Assembly (NCBI GenBank): GCA_015680685.1
Contig: MNCI01000920.1
Location: forward strand, 509,819 to 531,435
Direction: 5' to 3'
Origin: Gnetum montanum
Taxonomy: Eukaryota; Streptophyta; Gnetopsida; Gnetales; Gnetaceae
DNA length: 21,617 bases
The notes beneath the pieces were generated by a model. It did not search any database. It worked only from the letters and a program-made list of their open reading frames with translations, and had not been told where the DNA came from. Below, one piece after another: positions 1 to 8,614 of the stretch. Within the stretch, counting starts at the first letter, position 1; each line of letters starts with the position of its first letter. The translations under genes and the position numbers were made by a program.

Positions 1-1927
1 GGCTTGCCAGCTATGCTAATTGAGTTTATGACATATGACTCATCATCTGTGTTGGGTTGACTTGCCATGTCAATCATTAGTTGGCCTTGTTCTATCATTT
101 TCTGTAGGTCATCTTCCAAATAACGATAATCGTCTACACTATGACCAACCATTTGATGGTAATGGCAGTATTGGTCCAGTTTAAAATGTTGTGGCATCCG
201 GGGCTCATTTGGTACTACTAATGTAGGGTTCCTTAGTAGTTCGCAATACCTATCATGTTTTTGGTGGGTAATCTTTGACATGTGTTTGTGTTGGATTTTC
301 CTAGCTTTCAGGAGTTGCTCCAATAGTTGAGAGGGTTGCATCAGTAGTGGTGTATACTTTGAGCAGTCCTTGTGTTGAAAGTTGGACCTTGGGGTGGGCC
401 CTACCAATGTAGGTGAGTTGGTGCCAAATTTTGTGGCTTTGTAAGCTAGGGCTTTAGGTTTCTTAGCTTTTGGGCCCCAATTGGTTGCTTTCATGCCTGT
501 AGCCACCATTGCTACTATTGTGTTTTGCTTGTAAGTGTGTTGATTTTTGTAGGCCACATAAGCTGGGTCATTGCTTGATTGTGCCGCCTCTTCTATGTTT
601 CTGATTTGTGCAAATTCTTGGCTCAAAGTATGAGTGCTTAGATAATAGAGTTTTGACTTAACGAAGTCATTTACTACGGCCTTAAAAATGGTGAGCAAGT
701 ATGTCTCAAGTATGGGCTTGTGGAGTTCATTTAGGGCTATGCTCCATCTTTGGATGAATTTTTGTACTGGCTCTAGCAATGCCTGTTTAATCTGGATCAA
801 GCTATCTAGCGTGGCTTTAGGCTTTAGATTATACTTAAAACAGGTAACAAACTGATGTAACAAATCCTCCAGAGAGGATATGGAGTTGCGAGGTAAGGCT
901 CGATACTAGTCCAAAGCTTTCCCACTAAGGACATAACAAATACACGTAGAATTGCATGAGGCCAGGCCTAAAGTAGGAGACATTCTAGTCAAAATGTTAG
1001 TAGGTGGGCATTTGGATCTCCCTCTCCATTGTACTTGGTTAGTTGAGGTAGTGGGATTTCCTTTGGCAAGGTTAATGGTGGAACTAAGGGGTGGATTGGG
1101 TCATCTTGATAGAAGTTCAGTACCTTGACTTCCTCAATGTTTGTGGTTTTAAGGTGCTTTACCTCTTCAACTAACATGTGCATCATTTACTTCAAGTCTG
1201 CCCACTCTTGGATGTTAGGTAGACCGAGCGGTTGAATGGATTACGGTTGATAGTATTTTGGTTGTTGTACCATTTTTGGAAAGGAAGTCTGTTGGATTTT
1301 TGGATGTTGTTGTGTTGGAGCAACATTTAGAGATGGGATCACAAGGTGTGGTATGCTGTAGTAAGTTGGTTGGTGTTGTTGAATGGCTGGTGGAACCCAT
1401 TGCCCAGCCCTAGGTTATGAGGTGATCCCTTGAACATGTTGTGCTGAAGTAGTTAGAGGTTCCCCATGTGTTTGTACTTGTGGTATGTAATGGATAGAAG
1501 TGGAAGCTGGTAATTCTTGTCGAGAAGCTAGTCTTTGCATTTATGTGGATTAAGGAGGAAGCATGGTTTCCTCCAAGAAATGTTGGAATAATGGATTTGT
1601 ATAGGCATGAGGACTGACGGTATGGTACAAATCCCCATGCTAAGATTGGGTAGCAAAGTCATCTTCCTCATCTCCACCTTGAGGCTCTATTGGGGGTAGC
1701 TATAAGGCTTGACTGCTTACCATGAGAATTTGAGATATGAGTCGATGATGGGGCTCAGAAAGAGGGATTATGTCAAAGGCTAAGGGAATGAAGTCATGAA
1801 CTCCCTTGTAGATGAACTCATAGTTTCTCTTTACCTCTCTTTCCATGCAATCGATAGGCAAGTTGGCTTCGATCTTGACATAGATGAAGTTATACTGTTC
1901 AGGTGTGAGGATGTGGGAAGATTCCAT
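1..1927 (-). pseudogene. gag: Degenerate gag of a Tat-like Ty3/gypsy retrotransposon, 3' end outside the window
   Basis: This is the structural (capsid/nucleocapsid) protein of an LTR retrotransposon, which packages element RNA in cytoplasmic particles. An ATG at 1927 opens a frame beginning MESSHILTPEQ. A Gln/Pro-rich linker follows (about 1660-1230). The conserved gag block around 1060-990 has the pattern P-L-P-Q-L-x-x-Y-x-G-E-G-D-P-x-x-H-L, typical of the Retrotrans_gag family. Near the left edge (about 190-100) is the zinc-binding motif C-H-Y-H-Q-M-V-G-H with its last cysteine replaced by tyrosine, followed by the usual helix (D-L-Q-K-M-I-E-Q-G-Q-L). This C-x-x-H-x(4)-H style motif suggests the Tat/Ogre group. 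The frame is broken by TAA/TAG codons at about eight places, mostly where Gln would fit. It lies downstream of LTR1 and its leader and is certainly non-functional. Subgroup assignment is less sure than gag identity. Confidence 0.85.
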
Positions 1928-1941
1928 GACATCATGTACAA

Positions 1942-2186
1942 GCTAACAGTGTGCAGCATGACTAACCTACAGCGTGTGTAGCATGACTATGCAGCATGTG
2001 TAGCATGACTAACTTGCAGTGTGTGTAGTGTGACTACAGCATGTGCATGGTTACTATCCTGCAACGTGTACAACGTGGCTAGCTTGCAACATGTGTAATG
2101 TGAAACATGAATAACTCACAGTGTGTGTGTTAGCATGAGTAACCTTAGTGTGAGTGGTTGGGCCAGTGTGTGTGACCTCAGCATGA
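1942..2186. repeat. Tandem imperfect ~22-25 bp repeats in the retrotransposon leader
   Basis: About eight imperfect copies of a unit such as TGCAGCATGTGTAGCATGACT occur in a row. CATG or CGTG cores sit at 1957, 1973, 1982, 1995 and 2004, alternating 9 and 13 bp apart where the repeat is best kept. The array lies between the primer-binding-like site and the gag ATG, so it would be transcribed 5' untranslated leader. Its words (GCATGAC, GCGTGTG) recur in the U3 part of LTR1. Confidence 0.8.
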
Positions 2187-2364
2187 GTGTCTGGAGTAGC
2201 GTGAGCTAGCTCAACATGCACAAGTTGATTCGAGTTTCAATGTTTGGTAGCGTTAGTAAGTCAAGCTGGGCGACAAGTTGGGTTTAAGTTTCAGTACTCA
2301 ATTTTTTGCAACGTTTTGAACCATAGCATGACTAATGTTTCAACAAGATGATAAACAAGGTCAG
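2187..2364 (-). other. Remaining leader between repeats and primer-binding site
   Basis: No gene is visible. The stretch contains further scattered words of the leader repeat (AGCGTGAG, AGCATGAC) and low-complexity T-rich sequence. It would be the first part of the internal region after the 5' LTR. Confidence 0.4.
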
Positions 2365-2381
2365 CCCTCCTTCTAGTGTCA
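2365..2381 (-). promoter_or_regulatory. Primer-binding-site-like sequence for reverse transcription
   Basis: On the minus strand the sequence reads TGACACTAGAAGGAGGG, five bases after the LTR1 end. Plant PBSs usually begin TGGCGC or TGGCAC, and the two differences here (TGGCGC to TGACAC) are G-to-A changes, as expected from decay. The position fits a 5' LTR followed by a PBS. I do not assign the tRNA with confidence. Confidence 0.55.
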
Positions 2382-2919
2382 ATTTATGGTACTGACCTAA
2401 ATCATCGGTGTAAGGCTGGAAGGGAAAAAAAACACAAAAAGATCATCGGGCAAACACAGCTGACCCTGCCTTCGCTTGAGGGAAAGCTGGAAAAGGAAAC
2501 AAACATAGAGTGGCTTGGATGGTCTACACGCAAATCAACCAAGGACTTCCCCAAGTGTAAACTATGGCTTGCATTGGGGTTATCATAACTAATATTTTAA
2601 AATGTAAACAATGTGCATGAAATGTAAACAAAAACGTATGCTAGTATTGTAAACTAAATGTAAAAATAGAACAAACAATAAAATGGCTGGAAAAATGAAC
2701 TATATTATATTGCTTAGAAAAGATGTGCACCAGTCAAAGTGTAGCTACACGTGTGGATGGCAAGTCAAGCACCAAGCCTCGGGGTGATGTGATGTGATGT
2801 GTTTCGGAAGTGCTTGGATGCTAGGAGTCAAAGTATGTCGAGTGCCCAAGGATTGCTAATCTAAGTTTCCTAAGTTGTCCAACTCCAAAATTGCCAACCT
2901 CATTTATGTGAATTGACAA

Positions 2920-2931
2920 GGTATTTATAGG
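2920..2931 (-). promoter_or_regulatory. TATA box in LTR1
   Basis: The minus strand reads CCTATAAATACC, a strong plant TATA box. It is placed to start transcription through the R-U5, leader repeats and gag. LTR2 has no equivalent at the matching place. Confidence 0.7.
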
Positions 2932-3325
2932 ATTGCACCGGGCTCAGGTGCAGAATTCATGAATGGAATCAATGACTGGGAGATGAAAAGAAAATGGATC
3001 TAGTGACATGTGTCCGATAGGTAGTTGTGAATGAGTTGGACATGTGTGGGAAAGCTACATTCTTGACCAATTTCATCGTATGTTACAACGTGTGGCTTAC
3101 TCAAGCCCATGGAAGCACATACAATTTGGACTGTGAGGGCTTCGCAAGCCCACAAATGAAGATTTACAATGAAATGATAATGTACAATAAGAGAAATTGA
3201 CTCTGGCTTGCTTGAAACTTTTGGATCATTGAATTGATGCTACAGGATGTCGATTTGAGCAATCCTGTGGTTGTTTGAGGTGTTTTCACCTGATAAGAAC
3301 TTCCATCGCAAGGTGACTTTGTCAC

Positions 3326-3403
3326 AGCATGACCTCCGCGTGCGCATGTTACACTCATGCTACACTCATGTTGCAGCATGTCCCTAGCATGACCTCAGCG
3401 TGA
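3326..3403. repeat. CATG/CGTG cores on an ~11-bp pitch in the U3 of LTR1
   Basis: CATG or CGTG occurs at 3328, 3339, 3345, 3356, 3367, 3377, 3388 and 3399, so spacings are 11, 6, 11, 11, 10, 11 and 11. Related words recur more sparsely from 3570 to 3910 (GCATGACC, CCAGCATGAGT). The array lies about 400 bp upstream of the TATA box. Confidence 0.65.
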
Positions 3404-4001
3404 GTGACTTGAAAGTGATGCATTTCACTATAGATTTTGACTTTTGAAGCCTAATTCTTGAGTGTAACTCCTGCCTTTCTATGTCTGACCCTGAGAGTGA
3501 TCTGAAATCTAGAATTTGAGCTTGAATGTGTCTGGTTTGGAGCTATTTTTGGGTAGGTCACATTGGATTCACGCTACAGCATGACCCATAAACACCTGTG
3601 AAAACTTACAATTTTGAGCTGAAATCTGGCATTCTGAATGCTAGGACTGGTGGTCATTGAGTATGAACTCTTGGGATGACTTTCACCTTGGGAGTCGAGT
3701 CATTTTAACTTAGGTTGGAGTCTCCTAGAGTTGGTCACATTGGACTCACACTGCAGCATAACCACAGTGTGATCACAACATCTGTGTGAAAAATTTGCAA
3801 GCCAACGTGTGTGTTCAAGCCAACGTGAGTGTGAAACATGTGTTAATTTCTAGCGCGAGTTGCCCAGGATAAGCCAGCATGAGTGACCAAGGCAAACCAG
3901 CATGAGTTGCATGCCTTAGTCAAATTTTTACCTTCTGGATGCCTGAAAGGGCTTGAGTCATTCTCATTTCAAAGTGTTAGGCCAAAATTAGTGGTGTTTC
4001 A

Positions 4002-4010
4002 CTCCCAAGT
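4002..4010 (-). other. Polypurine-tract-like sequence abutting LTR1
   Basis: The minus strand reads ACTTGGGAG directly before the LTR start TGAAACACC. Plant Ty3/gypsy elements commonly have a G-rich purine run here to prime plus-strand DNA. If real, LTR1 was also once the 3' LTR of an element lying at higher coordinates. Confidence 0.45.
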
Positions 4011-6590
4011 ACATGGTAGCGCTAGGAACAGTTCTTTAAAGTTGACGAACTAGGCTACGAAGTATTTGCGTATGATGTCGAATGCTCGAATTGATGTCTG
4101 TACCTATTGGTAGTCATTCATCCGATGGGCATTCTCTGCAACTGCATGCTATCCTTCAAAATTCATGTAGAGAACCTCAAGTTCTGAGTTTGCTATTTCC
4201 AATTTCTACTTTGTCATTTTGTGCGCTTGGAACTCACCCTCATATAAAGAATACGAGGCGCTATGAGCATGGCTAGGTTTGCATAGCGAAGGTTGGTGAG
4301 CTCCATATACATTATCATTTCTTCAATCCGGAGCTCCTTAAGGTAGATTTTAACTTGATTGTATGCATTCAACCCATCAAAGATAGGTTTCTATACCTTG
4401 CCTCCTTCTTGGAGCTGCTGGAGTGCTTGGTTCAGTTTGGCCTTTGCAACTAGAATCTTCTTCTCATTTACTTCCTTTTGTAGTCCCACTTGGTCCCTAT
4501 AATGATTCTTGGCTTTTACAAATTTTAGGGTCTCGTTCTTTCAAGCAACAACTTCAATAGTAGATTTCTGTTACAAGGCTTGAACCTCCTCCATGGAAAG
4601 GTTTCGGTTCTCAAAAGCCAACCTTCTCACATTGACACTCATATTTACCAGATCTTCCTGTTGTTGGTGAATAAAATTTTTCATGTGCTCGTTTTCAACA
4701 CCAATATTACGTAGGCGATGGACCTCCGTGGTCAACTTGACATTCTCCTGGCGAACCTCTATCAAGTCCTTGTCTAAATGATATGTCTGAGCATCTGCTA
4801 AGGCCTTGTCAAAGATCACTGACTCTCGCTCATCCTCAACTATCTAAATTTTAACTTGAAGCTATTGAAAACCTTCATCTCTAGTAAGCTCATGGTTGAG
4901 AAGAGCTGGATAGGCAAGTTGGATTCTTAACTGGGTAACTTCTGTTGCCAAGCATTAACAAGTGGCTTGAGCAGTTTCAAGTTGCCCTTCCAAAACGAGG
5001 CTCTTCCCTCTTGCCAAAAGTAGCTTTGACTGGGTTGCAGTGATGTTATCTAGAAGGTCAAAGACATCTAGAAGCAGTTTCCCAGTTCCCACCAGTCAGT
5101 CCAATAGCTCTTCATGTTGTGCTACATCCATCCTGCTACATGAAGTTCTGGTGGATGCCTGTATATCTTGAAGCCCATGTACATCTAGTACAGGTGCCTC
5201 CAGTGCTTTCAGAGTTGTAGAAATGGTATTAGCAACCGCTTTGGCTATAATCTCCTATCCTAGGTGCTGCATCACTAGGACTGTCGACCCCTCACCATCT
5301 TCCAAGCGTACTGAGAAGGTAGTGGCATTCCTTGAAATTTTAGGGAATAGCTACTGAATTGACACTATTACCTCTCAAATGCTAGGATCTATTCTAATTG
5401 GCACTTGCATTCAGGTGGTAGAGAACATCAACCCTACTCTTTCAATCAAACTAACTGATCAAGCCACTTGCTCCAAGTGGCTCATTGTAGGGTGATAGAC
5501 TAAAGGGTCTTCTCCTCCACTAGTCCTGCTAGATTGCTCTTGTTGGCTTAAGAGTGATTGTCAGATTTCACGGATGTGTTCTGCAAAGTTTGTGAATCCA
5601 ACCTTGTTGTTTGTGCAGGTGATGAAGGTGGTTTCTGCTCTTCCTCAGTCTATGTAGTGGTAGGAGTTCTATCCTTCATCAGTTCATGCCATGAGGCAAT
5701 CAGGGCATGCTAGATTGTATCATTGGCATACTATGCTATCCTTTCCTATTTAGGCAGGGGAAGGGGAGAGCTCGTCCTCCACGTTCGCTTTTGGTGAATC
5801 TCTTTTTAATCTCCAAGAATAATAACTGTGGAAGACTCATTGGAAACTTCCCACTTAGAGTGGGACATGCATGAGCAGGGAAGGTCATGATTTTGCTGGG
5901 TCTTACCATCAGATTTAGGTGGCAAGATGCAATCTTTGAATATACCCTCTACATGGTGGTTAGAGAGCCTAACTCATTGTAGTCTACCCCATAGCACCAC
6001 CTAATCCACTCCCCTTTTACCTCAGGGTCTACTTATTTTGGAATCTCTAACACATCTGCTCCAGTCTCCAGCAACCCCAGATCTTGTGCTATTCCCTTTG
6101 AAGAGTAAGAGACATAGATGTCTTTGATCCTTACTCTGGACCCTGATTGCGAATTCGTCTAGAAGAGATAGGTCTTTCCTAGGTACCACTCACCACTGGT
6201 TGTGATGATTGGCCAAATCAGAGAGTTTTGTAGTTGAAGCCTCACATCTTTTGGTGCGTTCTCAAGAAATGGTCCAAATTTTAGCTCTTGTAGGCCCATC
6301 TATTACACTTCTCGTGGCTCGATAGCATGCAGGCATGCTTGGGTTAGGGTGACCTCAAGCCATGGTGCTATTCCCAGAGTTTCATCCCCTTGCGATTGCT
6401 TGTTGGGAATATCCTCTTCAGGAATCTAATGGATAGATTCCACATCAAGTCCTTCATGGAGGGGACCAGTTGCATGAGAGCCCTCCACGTGCTATAGTTG
6501 TTGCATGCCTCATCCTCTTTCCATTCATGGATTCTTGTCCCTTGGTTGGGATGGTCCTTCGCCCATTAGATGCCTTGGTTTTGGTGCCAT
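4002..6590 (-). pseudogene. Decayed long ORF with extended coiled coil, family not recognised
   Basis: I do not recognise this protein. An ATG at 6590 opens a frame starting MAPKPRHLMGEGPSQ. An acidic linker leads to a globular-looking part (about 6330-5780) with blocks such as W-L-E-V-T-L-T-Q-A-C-L-H-A-I and P-Q-L-L-F-L-E-I-K-K-R-F, then a Thr/Pro/Gln-rich linker (about 5660-5580) and a probable frameshift near 5580. From about 5150 to 4300 the frame reads as heptad-like coiled coil (for example D-L-I-E-V-R-Q-E-N-V-K-L at about 4760). Nearly all interruptions are TAA or TAG. One possible frame runs to LTR1 and ends C-T-W-E-stop, the stop using the LTR's first bases. Length is about 860 codons. 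It could be an env-like or accessory retrotransposon ORF, or a captured host gene. There are no gag, PR, RT or IN motifs and I see no clear signal peptide. Confidence 0.6.
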
Positions 6591-6788
6591 TTGCAATCAA
6601 ACTTAACCACCCATTAGACTATGCATAAGTAGCTCAAAATGGTCCTTATACACCTTCTCAGTTTGACTAAGTTATGTTGTTGGCACGAGCATTCCATTAA
6701 ATTCCCCGAAGTGTTAATTCATGGGTAACAAGGGATGAGTTGGAGTTTAAATGGTTGTTTTCATTTCTTCCCTTAGAGGTGAAAAATC
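6591..6788 (-). other. Putative leader upstream of the coiled-coil ORF
   Basis: No coding signal. The stretch lies between the microsatellite and the ORF's ATG. Together with 6824-7001 it would be the 5' untranslated region if transcription started at the TATA box at 7002-7012. A splice-donor-like GAG/GTATGC is present near 6857 on the minus strand, but I see no convincing acceptor just before the ATG. Confidence 0.3.
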
Positions 6789-6823
6789 TTAATTAACTAA
6801 CTAACTAATTAATTAATTAATTA
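6789..6823. repeat. Microsatellite (TTAA/CTAA)n
   Basis: A run of about nine four-base units, first AACT-type then AATT-type, of about 35 bp. It is a simple-sequence repeat and tells little about function. Confidence 0.9.
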
Positions 6824-7001
6824 CACATAGGCTTCACCCCCTAGGACTGAGAGCATACCTCTATTTGCTTAAAAGGGCAAGGATTAGTTGATGCAGATGC
6901 ACGATGGAATGTAGGTGCTTGGGAAGAAGTTGGGCAGAAAAAATTGGCAAAATCTCCTCCCAATTTGTTTGCAAAATGATGAAATTTGAAAGTGCAATGG
7001 G

Positions 7002-7012
7002 TGTATATATAG
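7002..7012 (-). promoter_or_regulatory. TATA box upstream of the coiled-coil ORF
   Basis: The minus strand reads CTATATATAC. It lies about 30 bp downstream (minus sense) of a 14-bp-pitch GTATAC array and about 410 bp upstream of the ATG at 6590. The TATA-plus-array layout matches the Athila-like LTRs elsewhere in the window. Confidence 0.65.
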
Positions 7013-7023
7013 GGGTTGGGCAC

Positions 7024-7082
7024 TACATCAACGGGGCTGTGTATACGTGGCTATGTATATGGGGCCCCGTATACGCAGGGGG
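7024..7082 (-). promoter_or_regulatory. LTR U3-like palindromic array, 14-bp pitch
   Basis: Hexamers ATCAAC (7027), GTATAC (7041), GTATAT (7055) and GTATAC (7069) are exactly 14 bp apart, each followed by a G/C-rich octamer such as GTGGCTAT or GGGGCCCC. Bases 7046-7077 match 15793-15824 of the Athila-like 5' LTR at 26 of 32 positions, with all six differences transitions. I infer a U3 fragment of a related LTR. The LTR ends (TGATGAA/TTCATCA) could not be found, so this is only a fragment. Confidence 0.65.
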
Positions 7083-7089
7083 TTGCACC

Positions 7090-8610
7090 CATTGACCAAC
7101 CCAAAAAATGCTTGAAAAGATGAATTTAAAATGCCAAATTAGGGCAGCTGAAGAGCATGAGAGGTCCAGAACATAGCTGAGGAAAAAGGAAGGGAATTCA
7201 ATTAAGAAAAAGAGCCAAAGGTAGGAAAATGTAGGGAGAAAGAACTCTGCGGTAGAGAAATCAAGCGATGGATAACAGGAAGCAAGCCACCAATAAACCA
7301 AGAGGATGGGAAACTAACAAACAACATCGAGAATATGCAATTAGATCTTCCCCATAACAGGTGATAGCCTTCATAGCCCTTGCATATCCCAAACACCAGG
7401 GTCCATGGGCCCTGAGGCTAAGGAATGGTGATCGCAAGTTAATACACCCATCCATGACAACCTATCGTAGCATGAGAAGTTTAAAGGAATCACGAAAAAC
7501 AATCAAAACATAAGATCGGCAGTGAGGTGAGTCATGGAGAGAAATGGGCGAATAGAGAGGGGAATGATATTGGAATCCCAATTATCGATCACATGAAACC
7601 CCGTGTGAATTTGTGGTTAAGTGACCCAATAGGACCTTGTCCAAGTTCAGACCCAAAACCAGCCACATCCAGTGACATCGCAACAACATGTGAAGACTCA
7701 TCCACCCCCCCAAGTGGTTAGGAATGCACCAGTAGAGAACTACCACTTGAACAGATGTGAGAGGAAGGAAGGGAAATGGGACCAAGTTAGAGGGGATGAA
7801 GGAAGTCCCATAACTACTGCTTATGGTCCGTGAGAGGTGGTCTAAGGGGTGTGCTCTGAATTCCCACATGGTGAATATTTTATTCTTATGTATGTTTTTA
7901 TTTTGTGCAAACCATACCAAGAAAAGACCCATGCTTGTGTGCATGCATTCAACCAAGGGATGTGCTTTGAATCCTCATGTTTTTTTTTAGAGTTTTTGAT
8001 GAGGACCACACCATGCAAGGTCAAACTGCCAAGGAGCTTCCTTGTAGAGAACGACTTGGAGTGGAAAGAAATCCATAAGGATACTCTTACTACCTAGAGG
8101 GTAGAAGAGGATGAAGAATGTTGCATTCCCCTTGAAGTCACACCTAATTCAAACCATTGATTCATCCCTGAGTCTAGGAACTACACAAGTCACACATTAA
8201 TTCTAATGTCTTTAAGTGAACGGGGGTTGCATGTTTCCAAAACTAGGAAAACCATGGATTGGATGAATGGGTGGGTGATGTGGACTCAATTCCAATATTA
8301 TGAGGTGAAAGTAAATGCAAAAACAAAGAAAAACCATGCAAGAACAGGATTGAGGTAAAATAAGTGGCTATTTTTAGTGACCCATCACAACGAAAATCAT
8401 CCACACTATACCTGATGATAATAAGATGGCTTATTAGTGATTGATTGGAAATGAAACACACACATACTTACCAATAAAAAACAACAAAGAAATGGAAAAA
8501 TAATTAAAGAAAGGAAAAAATTAACAAAAATTGACAAATGTATGAATGATGTTGAAAAACAAAAAAGTGTAAAACAAAAAATTCCAAAAATAGTGAGAAG
8601 CGTAGTGGAA
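7090..8610. other. About 1.5 kb with no recognisable gene
   Basis: The only sizeable open frames (for example 7582-7956 minus, 7849-8097 plus, 8406-8675 minus) are short, overlap on opposite strands, and show no family motif or repeat. The part from 8460 to 8600 is A-rich on the plus strand. It may be a decayed 3' part of the Athila-like element or the body of another LTR. No boundary or duplicated end supports either. Confidence 0.5.
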
Positions 8611-8614
8611 TGGA

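Larger units (their letters stand above)
2387..4001 (-). mobile_element. LTR1: long terminal repeat of a Tat-like element
   Basis: The minus-strand LTR starts TGAAACACCAC (4001 downward) and ends in AGTACCA (2387). The boundaries come from comparison with LTR2 (18235-19615). The two share their start (GTGGTGTTTCA on the plus strand), their last ~200 bp (2387-2584 against 18235-18430, roughly 70% identical by eye) and AATGTAAAC-rich U5 words, then diverge outside. A TATA box at 2920-2931 divides a ~1.07-kb U3 from a ~0.53-kb R-U5. The primer-binding-like site and gag follow, so it acts as the 5' LTR of the element at the left edge. A purine run (ACTTGGGAG) also abuts its U3 end, so it could equally have been the 3' LTR of something to its right. 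Confidence 0.8.

Noticed and set aside
7582-7956. 124-codon minus-strand open frame as a host gene
   Set aside because: No domain, no homologous copy in the window, and a plus-strand frame of similar quality overlaps it.
8410-8475. A small intron with GTAAGTATG donor and ATCATCAG acceptor on the minus strand
   Set aside because: The exons it would join have no coding signal, and such sites are common by chance.
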